This document shows, one piece after another, positions 33,280 through 45,811 of a stretch of DNA of 64,000 bases. The translations under genes and the position numbers were made by a program. This DNA comes from Panorpa germanica. Taxonomy: Eukaryota > Arthropoda > Insecta > Mecoptera > Panorpidae. The stretch covers positions 8,370,001-8,434,000 of the forward strand of contig OY783217.1 in the NCBI GenBank assembly GCA_963678705.1, given 5' to 3'. The notes beneath the pieces were generated by a model, which saw nothing but the letters and a program-made list of their open reading frames with translations, was not told the DNA's origin and ran no database searches. Numbering within the stretch: position 1 is the stretch's first letter; the number at the start of each line of letters is the position of its first letter.

Positions 33280-33470
33280 TAATGTCTATACGCTTCCTGT
33301 TAACACCGCCTTTTTGATTGAGAAACCGAAATTTATAACAGCAGCAGACATGAATAGATCATTCTTGTTGTCGGGATACAAAGTATCAGAAGAAGCAGAA
33401 TATATTAGGGGCGATAAAAGGCTACGTGCCTAGGAAGCCCGTGAAATTATATATATATATAAAAAAAACT
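33280..33470 (+). mobile_element. Retroposon 3' end, shared-tail family
   Basis: It reads CGCTTCCTGTTAACACCGCC, GATTGAGAAACCGAAATTTA, ATCATTCTTGTTGTCGGGAT, GGGGCGATAAAAGGCTACGT and GCCTAGGAAGCCCGTG, then an (AT)n/A-rich tail. By eye it is closest to the 62550 copy. It lies inverted to the copy at 32486. Confidence 0.8.
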
Positions 33471-34264
33471 AATTTCTAGAAGCAGGAGAACAATAAAAAA
33501 AATTCAGAATGTATAAAACATTTATTTTCCTTTATCTCTGTTATTCTTCGCAAATATGTATCCCATATCTTGAAACATTTTTACTTCTTTTATATCTACC
33601 TCTTTCCAGAAACTAGTTCCTCATCATACCCTTCGCCATCCTCTCTTTTTAAAATACCACAATAGTCTATATATGAATTAAGTTATTTCAAATAGTACTG
33701 TGTTATTTAGGACACCCTGTTTCAGCCAGCATCTCGAATTTTGAACACTGCAGCCTTATATTAACAATAATTCTTTATTGAGAAATGTTTGCTTTTTTGA
33801 ATTATTTATAATCTCAAATGGTATTTCAGTTTTTCTCATCTCCTTGAGGTTTTATTACTTGCGATACGGCGATCGTTTAGTTGATTGGGATTTATGAGAG
33901 ACATACCTCCCCCTCTCGCTCCTACACTCTTTCAATTTCCTACCCACTCCTTATATAACCCTCCTTCCCTACCTCTCTATACAACGCACCACGTAATCTA
34001 ATTTATTGCAGGATTGAAATATTATTTTCGTTTAATTACAAATATTGTAAAGCAACCATATTCGTATAGTGAGTGTGTGTGTGTGTGTCCAAACAAATAA
34101 CCCTGTTTATTGGAGGATAACCAATAACTGGTATAGCGCTAATAGGCATTACCAAGTATTGTGTCCGCCAAGAAGTACACTGCTTGGAAAATCAGTTTGT
34201 GAAATGAATTTAAAATTTGCAGTGTTTATCCAGGCAGAAAATGTAATTAGCTTATGTGTGAAAT
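33471..34264. other. Noncoding DNA with a (GT)n microsatellite
   Basis: A short GT run lies at 34074-34088. The frame at 34069-34290 starts within it and is chance. Confidence 0.5.
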
Positions 34265-34370
34265 TACATTGCAAAACAATTTCTATATGAGAAGTAGAAA
34301 TTTACCTTGAAATTAGCTTGTGGTAGGCTAGCAAATGTGAATCTTGCACTGCAAAATAATTTTTTACTTG
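34265..34370 (+). repeat. 82-bp family repeat
   Basis: CAATTTCTATATGAGAAGTA, then CTTGAAATTAGCTTGTGG and CTTGCACTGCAAAATAATTT. It spans more than one unit of the family. Confidence 0.75.
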
Positions 34371-34579
34371 GGTGGATCAAAATGAATAGAAATTAGTAAT
34401 GTTTTTTACCTTCCGAATACATAGCCATTAAAGGTGATACTGGCCGTGTTACTGATGAGCAGACTATGGGCCAATATTGTCTACGGACCTTGTTAACAAG
34501 TCTGTCTTAAAACATAATAAATTACTTAATAAAACACTAAGTACTCGTATAAAATTTGAATGTACTAAGTAATAAACAT

Positions 34580-34715
34580 TAATAAAGTGGCCATGAATAG
34601 ATCATTCTTGTTGTCGGGATATAAAGTAAAGTTAAAGTTAAAGTAGAACATTATCAGGGGCGATAAAAGGCTATGTGTCTAGGAAGCCCGAGAAATTATA
34701 AATTAAAAAAAAAAC
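34580..34715 (+). mobile_element. Retroposon 3' end, shared-tail family
   Basis: It reads ATCATTCTTGTTGTCGGGAT, AAAGTTAAAGTTAAAGTAGA, GGGGCGATAAAAGGCTATGT and GTCTAGGAAGCCCGAG, then a tail with A10. It shares the AAAGTTAAAGTTAAAG stretch with the 32486 copy, making these two a subfamily. Confidence 0.75.
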
Positions 34716-34865
34716 ATAACGCCATAATAAAATCAATTAAAACTATAGTTCAACTGAACGGCAAGTTCGAGTTAAACAAACAAGAATCGTTAATTGCTTG
34801 ATTGTGCAGTCGATAAATAAAGGAGAGGGATAAGGGTACGATTGATTGAGTAAGAGAAACGTGGA

Positions 34866-35207
34866 AGTATACTTATAAGCAAAGTGTAAGTGGAAGATGA
34901 AAAGTGGAAGAAACGTGGAGGAACTGTTGCTCGGATATGAGGAGGAGATGGGGAGAGAAAGAGAAAGCTGATTGAAAAGAACATAGCCAAAGCAAGGAAT
35001 TAAAGGGAATAGAGCAGAAAGACAAGGAATAATATGTCGGAGTATACTTATAAGCAAAGTGTAAGTGGAAGATGAAAAGTGGAAGAAGCGTGGAGGAAGT
35101 GTTGCTCGGAAATGAGGAGAAGATGTAGAGAGAAAAAGGAAGCTGAGGGGAAAAGAACATAGCCAAAGCAAAGAACTAAAGGAAATAGAGCAGAAAGACA
35201 GGGAAAG
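34866..35207 (+). repeat. GA-rich tandem duplication, about 175-bp unit
   Basis: AGTATACTTATAAGCAAAGT at 34866 recurs at 35041, and both copies run through AGAACATAGCCAAAGCAA to GCAGAAAGACA. The strand is A/G-rich in the style of the LINE relics at 40.0 and 55.9 kb, so it may be a LINE coding remnant. Minus-strand ORFs are shadows of it. Confidence 0.8.
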
Positions 35208-36929
35208 ATGATGGCAACAGAGAGAAATGTTTTGCTTTCTATTATATATTAGTAAGTAAAGCTTAGGAAGAAATGAAATCTAATGACATGAATGTCTCAG
35301 GTAATGCTAGCTTACCACAACCTAATTGTGCTACATTGTCTACATGGAGTAATGTATAACGGTAAGAAATACAATAGCTATAAACAAGGTTGGGAGACAA
35401 ATGAGTTACTTAGCTTGTAGTTTACTCCTCTGTTTAACTATCTTCGGACGCCAATGCTTATAAGTGTACCCGCATCGTATTGTCAATACTCAACGTCTAA
35501 TACTTTGATCACTTCGTAGCAGAAATAGCAAAACGTTTTTTGTTCTAGTGTAATTGATTTTATTGAAGCATTAATCAAACAGCTTGACTTAATGAGTAGT
35601 AGTTACTTATTATATTGTATTATGTATTTCCGTTAATTAACATTAATTATCAATCTTACAATTGCTACACTGTTTATATTGTTAAAGAAAGGAAAAATAT
35701 TTTATAACATTATCTTTTGAAATACATTTTTAAACTATAAAACACGTAATGTATTCGAACAGTTTTTGAAAACCAATTGAGATTTTTGTTTAGTGCCACT
35801 TTTGTTTTCAATGCGCGATATTCGTAATTGGAAATTGATTTTTTCAATTTTTGTTTTAGAGAATTTATTTATTTATAACATGACATGTAATCATTTCTTA
35901 CGAATTTCTTAATTACAGGTAATTATAAATGTATGATTAAACATTGCTAATTTAATATATATTCAAAATATAAAAAATAATAAAGTAATTAATTTTTTAA
36001 TATAATATTTAATGTTAATTAAACTTTATTATTAGCATAGAGCGCTGGTTGGCAAGCCACGGCTCTTGCTTAATGAATAGCAATTATGACTAGATACGAT
36101 TAATTTTGGAAGAGATTTGATACAACTGATTTCATATGAAAGCTAAAAAAGATTTAGGAATTGGTTTTCTAGAGAAATTCGAATAGGTATTCGCGTATGC
36201 GTATTCGTATATTTAGCTCTTTTGACTAATAACTTTGCGACCATTGCTCTTCAGTAATTTAAACATATGTAGATACGTTTAAATTTGAATAGCAATTTAT
36301 AAGCAATTAATTTTGTTTCTAAATTTTGTTTTCGATATAATTAATTGCAATTTTATTGGTTTTCTCTTCGAAATCTAATTATTACAAATATTATATTTTT
36401 ATTTGATACTTAAACTGCCTTAACTAAAAATCAAACTAACGATTCTTATGTAAAATGAAATGTCATTTTACCGTGATAAAAAACCGAATCTGTAACATAA
36501 ACGAAAGGCCTAATATTCAACGATATTTGCCTTCAAACTTTGGAAGTAAACTCTGGAAGATGTATATTACTAAGAAATTATTACTATAAAAGAAATAGAA
36601 AAAAATGTATTTTGAAAATTATAAACTTAAAAAAACTTTAAGAAGAAATGCAAATATTAGTTATCATAGCTTACCTCTCATCAAAGATATAAGTAAAATA
36701 AAAATAAACCTCTTAATAACATTTTAAAAAACGATTACCAACATTGTAGAAGATCGTCCGTAATAGGATTAGTATTAAACAGTTCTTAGACACAGTGTTA
36801 ATTGAAAAAATAGAAAAATATATTTGACAATATTCTATAAAAAATTAATCATCTCGACAATTACTCTAATTATGCAACTGTAATTGTGAAAACATTCCAG
36901 ATAGAAAATGTAATGCAATGTTACTATAA
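35208..36929. other. AT-rich gene-free DNA
   Basis: Nothing recognised except TGCTAGCTTACCACAACCTA at 35306-35325, a short scrap of the 82-bp family in reverse. Confidence 0.5.
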
Positions 36930-37170
36930 CTTAATGCACTTGAATTAGCTTATGGCAAGCTAACAGGTGTTAAGCTTGCTCTGCAAAACAAATTCTGTAT
37001 TAGAAAAAGAAAATACACCTTTGGAATTAGCTTATACTAAGCTAACATGTGTAAAACTTGCACTGCAAAACAAATTCTAAATTAGAAGTAGAAAATAATC
37101 CTTTGGAATTAGCTTGTAGTAAGCTAACATGAATTAAAGTACACTACAAGACTATTTTCTACCAGAGATA
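36930..37170 (+). repeat. 82-bp family repeat, three tandem units
   Basis: GAATTAGCTT starts at 36942, 37024 and 37106, exactly 82 bp apart. The unit holds the palindrome TTAGCTTGTGGCAAGCTAA (best kept elsewhere, e.g. 42248), CTTGCACTGCAAAACAA and AGAAGTAGAAAATAA. This is the only place where three units are seen in a row. Confidence 0.9.
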
Positions 37171-37249
37171 TGTTTATATTTACCACAATCCCTATTTTAT
37201 TGAATAATAACAAATTATTTAATTAAATAAATCTTGTTGACGAACAATA

Positions 37250-37480
37250 CGTTGGTGAATCGTTTATCTTCGGTGAAGCTCGTAATCTGAGTTCGTTCGG
37301 GTTCTCGTGTACATGGAATGGAACTGTTATTAGAGACCAACGCTAGCGCAGTATCTCCATCAGGCACCGTGGCACCATGGCCGCTAATCGCTTGTAATTT
37401 ATGACGCGCAGTCTTAATTCGCTAATGATGTTTTGTTTAATGACTTTTAATTGCTCACGATGTGACCCACGATTCAGCAT
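37250..37480. promoter_or_regulatory. GC-richer island with TAAT-core motifs
   Basis: A clearly less AT-rich stretch includes CACCATGGCCGCTAATCGCT, GTAATTTATGAC, TTCGCTAATGATG and TTTTAATTGCTCAC. It lies in a gene desert downstream of the putative transcription-factor exon. No coding frame is evident. A conserved enhancer is possible but is inference only. Confidence 0.3.
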
Positions 37481-37710
37481 TCTCATTTTAGAGCATATGT
37501 ATTAAGTATATATACACTTTACAATTATTATATACATACAACTGTATGTAACACGTCGAATTAATCACTTTATCTTTTCGAATCTTTTATTAATATCCAG
37601 TTAAACACAAGATCTGGATATTATCTTAAAGACGAGGTGTTGTGTGACGAAATTTTCTTGTTGTTGAACGATTCGTTTGTTGATTGACCACATTTATATA
37701 CCGCCTTACA

Positions 37711-37794
37711 AATAAACCTGTTATAAAATTTATACCAGGTATAAACTGATAATAAGCCTGTCCGGACGGGTATAAATTTTATAACAGGTTTATT
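37711..37794. repeat. Perfect 26-bp inverted repeat
   Basis: Arms 37711-37736 (starting AATAAACCTGTTATAAAATT) and 37769-37794 are perfect reverse complements around a 32-base loop containing TGTCCGGAC. The length and perfection are well beyond chance. It may be a tiny foldback element or a small hairpin-RNA locus. Confidence 0.85.
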
Positions 37795-38353
37795 TATACA
37801 AAAAGGAACACTTCACCAAATTGTTTACTGGGTAAGGCTCAAAATGGACATGTTTCAGATAGATTTTAAGCAAGCTCGTAGTTTTCTGCGTGTCGTGACA
37901 ATGGCATTAAGACTTAATCATCTAATAAATCCTTGAGGAATACGATTGTTTCTGACAACCACAAGTTGTTCTAATTTTTTACTTAATTTCCAGCGTCCAA
38001 ACGTCCGTCCTAGTAGACTTAATAACATTTCTTCTGTGGTTTGTAATCTTTAAATCCAATATAGTATTTTAAGTGATTCTTTGGTATTTTTTTCATTTGT
38101 AACTAATCGCTTTTGTTAGACAATTAACATTTTTCTATGGAACTCAGATAAGACTAATATAGCGACCACATAGGATACACTAAACTAAGTAAAGGTATAG
38201 ATATTAAAATAACAGAGCTTCTAAAATGTTCTATTGTACATTGGAATACAAACTTTTATGATAAAACAGCAGCAAATAGCTATTTTAATATATATATATT
38301 AGCGCCTTATATAATCTCACGCAATATTGTCCTGTTACGTAGATGACGTGTAA

Positions 38354-38533
38354 TGTCAGCAGTTCACACTCGCCGAGACAAGCGAGGTCAAGTGTATAGT
38401 GTAGCTCTCGCCTCGTGTTGGCCTGTCTTGGGCGCCCTTTGGAAATAAGTCAAAGGAAACGAGGGGTGGGACCAACAGCCATGTTTATTCTCGGCACAAC
38501 GACAAATGTTTCGCCGAGAGTGAACTGCTGGCA
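38354..38533. mobile_element. PIF/Harbinger-like MITE, 180 bp
   Basis: Ends TGTCAGCAGTTCACACTCGC and, inverted, TGCCAGCAGTTCACTCTCGG are flanked by TAA at 38351-38353 and 38534-38536. A 3-bp TWA duplication points to PIF/Harbinger. The inside is GC-rich (CTTGGGCGCCC) against an AT-rich setting. Confidence 0.75.
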
Positions 38534-38536
38534 TAA

Positions 38537-40032
38537 AATGTAAATCACAACAGAAACAAACCATTGGTACTTAAAGTAAAATTTGTCAAGTGATTTTGAA
38601 GTGAATATTGTTACTACATGTGTTGTAAAATAAATGTAATATTATATATCAAAATGTGTATTAACAAACATCCTAATATTATCGCCTATCATCTCGCATT
38701 TCGCCGCACTTGCCCGTTATCAGTCTCTTTGACTTATTTAGAAAACTGTAACACTCACAAAAATTTTCTAAAGAGCTTTTTTTGTAAATAATATTATCAC
38801 CTACAAATTTTGTTAATAACTTTCTGATGTAACTTTTATGAAAATGTTTCTTTTGTGCTACTTTTTTGTAATAGTAAATATCTAGCATCCACACTTTGAG
38901 AGGCTATGTTTTCTCAAGTAAGGAGGAAGACAAATCACTCTGGATGACGGACACACGATGACATTCTCTACGCGTGCGTCACTATCGATACGGACCACAC
39001 CAATTACTAATAATAAAAACTTATTATATTGTAATAAACAAATGAATAAAAACTCTTAATTTTATTTTTCTTAAGAAATCTAACTTATTAATCAAATATT
39101 ATTCATCGGACTTTGTAAGGCTATAAAACAATTAGTAACATCTATCAAAAGATTATATTTATTGATGCTAATTTCTGCGGTTGATTTTAAATGTGTTACT
39201 ACATAACAATAAGCGGATGTCTTTCATATACCTATCTTGTATTTAAAATTATGACGGCTTAACGCGTGGAAATTCTTCTAGTTTGGCTAAAATATGTTTT
39301 CTATTGGATTACACACTCGATCGAAATATCTCTATAGAAGAAAACGACCGCTTCTATTTCTAGCCAAATATTAGAAAGATCCAGGATTATTAGTGTAGAT
39401 TCTGCTGAGTCAAATTAGAGATGGATTAATCTTCAGGTTGATTAAGGTAAAGCCTGGGCTCCTAAATACTACATATCGCAGCAAGATAAAATAGATTTTA
39501 GCTATGAGAGCAAAAATAAAGACAATTTAAGCAATGGAACAAGTGCCCCCGGTAAATACTTAATGCAGCTCTGAACTCCTTTTTTCGATATCATTCTATT
39601 CAAAATCATTGGTCAAACAGCCGGAACAAACGTGTCTGAGAGATGAAAGTTGCCCAATTCTGTAATAGATGATCCTATGCAAATTTAGCGCCACAGATCA
39701 TGTATAGGTAGAGAATCGAAGATTCCAGGTACGCACTTATACGTCCGAATGGTCGTTTCGATTCTTGATAATAGCTGATCCGTAATTAGCTTCTTCAAGT
39801 TCTCTTCATTTTTGTAATGGAAATCGTAACGTTACGAGAATCTGAAAAAAGATGGAGAGAGTTAAAAATTGTTATTGAAACACAAAGTATTAAGAGCACA
39901 CAGGAAGGGGATAGATGTTTGGAAAAGGAAAGAGCAAAGTAGTTGAGGAATGTAATGGCAAGGAAAATTAAGTTAGAAAAAATCATTGCGTGTTTATTTT
40001 ATGGAAAATAAATTATTAATCCTAAAAATGTT
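38537..40032. other. Gene-free DNA
   Basis: The minus-strand frame at 38679-38894 has no signature. The part after about 39820 is A/G-rich and may be the eroded 5' part of the LINE relic that follows. Confidence 0.45.
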
Positions 40033-40440
40033 TTACACAAGAGTTCCATGGGGAAAGAAATATGGAAGAGGATGGATGAAGCAAAGTATAAACCAGATAC
40101 AGTTAGTCAGAAATAAGAAGGTAAATGAAAAGAACATGATCGAGAGGTTTAGACTAGGGATTAAAGAAAGGGGTAGTAGATACTGAGGTGCAGAGGAAGA
40201 GAAACTATGTAGGATATGTGGAAAGGAAGAGGAAAAATTAGACCATATTAAGAGTAGTTGTAAAGAGAAGTTGGAAGGTGAAGTAGACCTGATAGAGACT
40301 ATGCAGGAAAATATTGAGGGAGAAAAATGAATGAATGAAGTTAGGAGTAAGTGAAGGAAATAAAGGACCGAAAGGAAGGAAGAAAATGATTTATGTAATG
40401 CAATTAAATGTAGTCTGTGAATTAAAGACGAAAGAATGTT
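40033..40440 (+). pseudogene. LINE relic, C-terminal zinc-knuckle region
   Basis: The + strand reads MIERFRLGIKERGSRY, a stop, then GAEEEKLCRICGKEEEKLDH, IKSSCKEKLEGEVDL. This is a CX2CX8HX4C knuckle of the kind that ends the ORF2 of insect LINEs. The relic at 55.9 kb carries the same string (IARFRLWNKERG, LCSICGKEE, HIKYGCKDK). Several in-frame stops show it is dead. The minus-strand ORF over it is a shadow. Confidence 0.7.
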
Positions 40441-42234
40441 CATGTTCGTCAGCGACGGACTGTTACGAGTGTATTCAAATTTACAATGGATAAATCTCTT
40501 ACAAACTCGTCCATGTAATAAGAATACCGATATTAGCTCCAAAATCTTTGAATTAATTTAATAAATAAATCAATAACAATAAATGAAAATAAAGCACTAA
40601 TAAGTCAAACACAATGACGCAGAGTACAGTGACTCATAAATTCAAGATCGTGTCGCTTAAGAAGCCGGCTATAACCGCACGAAGCTGAGTTGGAATCCCT
40701 GTTTCATGGATTTCTCCAGCTGGAGAAGGTATTTAAACTAATAGCTCGCTAATGGGATATAATCAGTTCAATATTTATAACTTAATTTATTTCAAAGGAA
40801 TTCACACATTGATTACTCATAAATAACACAAAATTTAAGTGGAATTTATTATAAAGAAATTATATTATTTAAATTTAATTTAAGTAAAAAATGTGTCAAC
40901 GAATTCGAATAATTTGACACCTATGTTATCTGTGAAACATCTTTAGTTCATTCCACGAACATTAAGATAGTTTATAAATTGAATTTCAATTAAAGAGACT
41001 ATCTTACATTTTGAATTTGTAAATTCACTTTGTTGTATCTAATAAATGGTTATAATTTTTTTAAATTTTTATTCATATTACTTAGTCCAGATTAAGTATA
41101 ATTGGTTGTAAAGATTTAGTTAAGTAGTTGTAAGCTTTTATCTGGCCATGAAAAATAAGGTCTAAAAGGCTTCATTTACTGACTTAGCTTAATTAACATT
41201 TCCATTGTCAAAATATTATTGATATTGAACTCTTTTAATTATAGATTGTTTATGGAAGAAAATATTATATTTGCCAGAACTTCGCCCCGTCGCACCGACG
41301 TGCGTATGTATTGAATTTGTGAACGTTGTCATTTTCGAAAATCATCTCAGCCCCATTCAATTCAAATTTTCTTTTTGTTCATGATTCTGCTTAGTAATGT
41401 AATCTCTGTTTAGTTTTTCCAAATTAACGAAACTCATAGAAAACCCAGATATTTATACCCAGTACCAGTTTTCAAAAACATTGATGATATACTTTTTGAG
41501 CAATTGCATAAATTACCAAATATATTTTTTATAGTAATTTATTAATTAAACTCTCTTTCGTTAAACACAGTTAAGTAAATTTAATGTTTATATAACATAT
41601 AAAAAATTACTCATTACGTAAAAAAATTACCTAAACTGCAACTTTTCTTTTACCAATTTTACTGTTTTTGGAAAAATAAATTTACCTTTTGCTAATTAAG
41701 ATAATCATAGGGATCGGTTTTAGGGATTATATTAAGAAGTTCTTTTTAAGCATTAATTCCTGAGTTCAAGCAGAATATTTGCTGTTTTATGGATGCAATA
41801 GAATGCACAGTCTGTCATAAAAGCTCAACTACGTTATATTTTATAAATAACCCATATTTTAGCTACACAACACACTTAATAAATCCGAAATGTACCCGTC
41901 ATTTTTCGTTTTATTCAAATAACAAAACAGTCAGTTACTATTGATACACCCTAAAATAAAATAATTTGTAATAACCACAACTAAAACTACGAGGGTAACC
42001 TTCAAGGCATTGGAGTCACCAGGCATTCAATTAATTACAAATATTGATTTGAATATATATTTAAAAACATGATTAAAAAACAAATTCGATAACCAATCAT
42101 AAAACTTAATTAACATTCCTTATATTAACGAACTGATTTTAATTAAAATATATTGATGTAGATCAGGCATCTTCAACGTCTAAACTTAAAGGTTATCGGA
42201 TCCACGGACCGCATGCTGGCTACTGAATCTTTTG
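40441..42234. other. Gene-free DNA
   Basis: AT-rich. A short GC-richer patch at 41278-41310 (TTCGCCCCGTCGCACCGACG) has no recognised identity. Confidence 0.45.
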
Positions 42235-42320
42235 GTATCTAACTAGTTCATCGGAATGGAATTAGCTTGTGGCAAGCTAGTACGAAGTAGAAAATAAACA
42301 TTGGAATTAGCTAAATACCT
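42235..42320 (+). repeat. 82-bp family repeat, interrupted
   Basis: GGAATTAGCTTGTGGCAAGC is followed after a deletion by GAAGTAGAAAATAAACATTG and a second GAATTAGCTA. Confidence 0.7.
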
Positions 42321-44904
42321 AATGTATCTAGATACATAAAATAAAATAACATTAAAAGCTAAGACCTATTCAACAATTTCTTGAGATTCTATTCGAGTTT
42401 AATTATGTGATAAAAAACTACGCATTACTAATTAAAATAAACACTAAATTTAAAAATTAGAATTTTTTTCTTTAAATATTTAAATATTCATAGTATTTTA
42501 AAGTTCGATATTTCCATATTGTATATTTAATTATGTTTTACAACAATTTAAAATCAATCAAGTTATATGTTTATGGTTCAGGCAATTAGTGTTGCCCGAT
42601 ACCTTGCTTGATCCCGATCGACCCTTTTGGACCCGCGGACATCGTTAGCATCCGTTAAATATGAGGTTATGTTGCATGGATCATGAATTATAAGCATTGA
42701 CTATAGACTGATGATAGAAACTTCTTTACAAAACAAAAAAACTTATTTTTTAAAAATACAGATTAACATAGTGCGGGGCTTTTAAAAATTATTAAGTAGT
42801 AGCCAGAACGGGGTCTCTAGTAACTTTAACTTCATTATATTTGTGGTTGTCTAGCTACAACGAGTGCAGTACTCTTACAATTTATAAAATTGCTGCTTAT
42901 ACGAATAAAATTTCAAAAATTTCAAAATACAGTTTTAAATGTGTTTTAAAGTTTAAGTAACGCAAATGTCAAAAATAATAATACATTTTAAAAGTAAGTA
43001 CAAAACCGGATGTGATTGTGAAAGCAGAAATGATTAAGGGTGGTATTACCCAATATCTCACGCGATTCTACTGTTCTAATGCTAGATTTGAAGAAAAATG
43101 CGGCACTGGATTATATATATTTGCATGTGACTTACATTGGTAAAAATGTTCTTTATTTTAATATAAACTTAATAGACAAACGCGTATTAAAATTAAAAAC
43201 CGATTATTACTATTTTTAAGATACATTTTGTTCTGAATTTGTTAAAGAATTCTTTGAAAATGCACTGTATATGTTATGAAAATTAATATACCTGGATCTG
43301 AGTTTTTTTTAATACCCGGTTCTAAAATATGCTTTAGAACCTGTTCAAAAATTGATACAGTTTCTTTTAAAAGTGTAGATATTGACAAGTTATGTTGTTA
43401 ACGAGCAAAAATGTTGTCTGTGAGTTATATTCAGTAAATAATATAACATTTTTTTATCATGTTTGTCAAGAGAGTTAGAAGACTTAGCGCACACTGAAGA
43501 CAAGACTATCATAAGACCACACAGTAGCCGTTCTTTAGCCAGATTCCGAATATTAGTTTTCTTAACATACAGTGCAGATTATATTAATTTTAATAAATTC
43601 AAACAGGAAATCAAAAACATGCATATTTAAAATAATTAATATACTCGGTTCTTAATTTTAATTCACATGTATCTATAACATTTGTTACATTGTTACCAGA
43701 GAAAATTTCTGGCAGAGAAAAGCTTGCGAATTCTTTTTATCGAAAAATTATATGACTAATATAAAATACGTGCAATGTAAATTTTATAATTAGCGTATTG
43801 TTTTATACCTTGTCTAAATTTATCTATTATTACCCAAATAACTTCTATTAGTTTTATATCTTCAATGATTAAACACACATCTGTCTTGATAAACCAACTC
43901 ATAGGCAATGAATAATAGAGGTGATAGACCCTAAGCAAAAGAAGATCACATTACCATAGACTTTGTTTTTGGGATCAATTATATTTATAAAGAATTTTAG
44001 GCTACATTAATATTCAAAAACAGTTTTAAATCCTAGCTCATGTAAATAGTCTAATACTTCTACAACCTACAACCTACTCACACATGAAGCAATATGAAAG
44101 TGAGCCAAGAAACTGTGAGACTATGAAACACGACGTTCCATGTATCATGTATGTAGATTAACCGACATTTGTAAATTGTTTAATTAATTATTATTTATTG
44201 GGTATACTCGTATATATGTATGTATGATGCCTACAGCACACTAAGTAACAATACACCAATACTTTGACAGTGATTGACATGACATCGTGTAAAGCAAATC
44301 TCAGTAATTTGTTAAGATCGAAATAAGACTGCGCAATTAATTGGATTTTCTAAGTAAGCATCAAGGTATGGTATGAAAGAACTCGCTAATTGATTAGATG
44401 GTATCCTTTTATATATTTTAATAATAATATTATTAATTTATATGATACGTATGTGAAACTACTTTGTAAAGAAAAATAATGTTTTGATATACGCGGGTAT
44501 ATTCCGAAGTGAATTCTATCTAAGTCTAATTTTGTAATAAGTATGTAAATACATATTGAAAAATTATGTAAAACTATGTAATGTTTTACACGTTATCAGT
44601 GTCTCTGTACGCAGAAAATTATTATGCAAAATTATAAATTAAAAAGAAAGAAAATATACATTTTCTTGTCAAAGGGTAGTACTTGTTATTTCCCACATAA
44701 TTATATATGTAATTCTGCACTAATTAAAACATGAAACACAATATTGTTTCATTCTATTAAAATAGGATGCAGGTATTTAATAAACTAAGTCTTATTTCAC
44801 TCAGAACTGGTTAATTTATATAAAGTAGGGTTATGAACTACGAGCATCTTTTGAATTCTTATTGAAATATATGCTGATATATGTCTTCAAATTGAAAATG
44901 AAAC
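42321..44904. other. Gene-free DNA
   Basis: AT-rich. A GC-richer patch at 42590-42650 (TTGGACCCGCGGACATCG) could be the end of an old DNA element, but no partner end was found. The ORF at 43756-43938 has no signature. Confidence 0.45.
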
Positions 44905-44965
44905 TTGGAATTAGCTTGTGAAAAGCTAGCGTGAACCTTGCACTGTAAGATAATTTTCTACCTGT
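44905..44965 (+). repeat. 82-bp family repeat
   Basis: TTGGAATTAGCTTGTG, AAGCTAGCGTGAACCTTGCA and CTGTAAGATAATTTTCTACC match about three quarters of the unit. Confidence 0.7.
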
Positions 44966-45489
44966 GTTCTTTTTTAAATTATTTAGGCTCCAGCAACGTA
45001 CAGTGTACACTTTAACAGTATTAGTTAAAAACAGGATGAAGAAATATTTTTTCCTAAATTTAATTAACTGCGCTGCGTCTTTTACGAAAGAGTTTTAACA
45101 TAATAAAACTTAGACGAATATCATATGTCAAAGTTTGAAATTATTTTATGATTTTGTGGGTTTGTATTATAATTAACAAGCCATAAATTCCAACGTTGTG
45201 TTACGTTGATACAAAGTTGCAAACTAGGAGTATTCCCTATTCCAACGAGTATACAGGAACACTAGCAATTTTTGTGAAGAAACCCATATAAATTATTTTA
45301 GACCAGTCAACTTATGCACATACCAGCAAATAATTCACACTTACTATATACCATAAAAAACGAATGAAACTGTTATTATTTCTTTTGAATTGAACTTTAG
45401 ATAAATGTAAAACTCGTTACGTAATACTGATTGAAATACTTTCATTTAAGTTTAAATTTAAAGTTTTAGACATTTTTAATTAATACATT

Positions 45490-45811
45490 TTTTTTTTATT
45501 AATACTTCACGGGCTTCTTAGGAATACGGTCCTGTTTTCGCCCTTCTTACTTTATTTTATTTACATTTTAACTATTTACATTTCATTATTATTATTACTA
45601 CCTAAACTTTTAACCCCGTTTTATGCCATAACCTGTGTATGACTAGGCACACTGGCCACCTCGGATATTTTAGTATTTCTTCCATACTCGTAGGCAACTC
45701 GACTCCATTTTTCACCAAAACTCTATACAAATTATTTCTGCAGACCTCCGTTTCTGTAGATTGGAAGATCAAATGTTCTGGATCTGTTACCCCTTCTCCA
45801 CAATTGCACAT
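45490..45811 (-). mobile_element. LINE 3' end: C-terminal ORF2 fragment, 3' UTR and A-tail
   Basis: On the minus strand, 69 codons (MCNCGEGVTDPEHLIFQSTE, RNNLYRVLVKNGVELPTSME, EILKYPRWPVCLVIHRLW) match the Cys/His-bearing C-terminus of I/R1-type insect LINE ORF2. The final Cys of the knuckle is Ser here. After the stop, a short 3' UTR ends GTAAGAAGGGCGAAAACAGG, TCCTAAGAAGCCCGTGAAGT and an A run (T run at 45489-45499). The last 50 bases resemble the tails of the retroposons at 32.5, 33.3, 34.6 and 62.6 kb. Confidence 0.75.

Noticed and set aside
34743-35171. Three overlapping minus-strand ORFs rich in Ser, Phe and Pro
   Set aside because: They are the complement of an A/G-rich tandem duplication and repeat with its period.
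40033-40542. 169-codon minus-strand ORF
   Set aside because: It is the shadow of the + strand LINE relic, which carries the zinc-knuckle motif.
42140-42650. Possible DNA transposon around GGACCGCATGCTGG and TTGGACCCGCGGAC
   Set aside because: GC-richer patches only; no paired termini or target duplication found.
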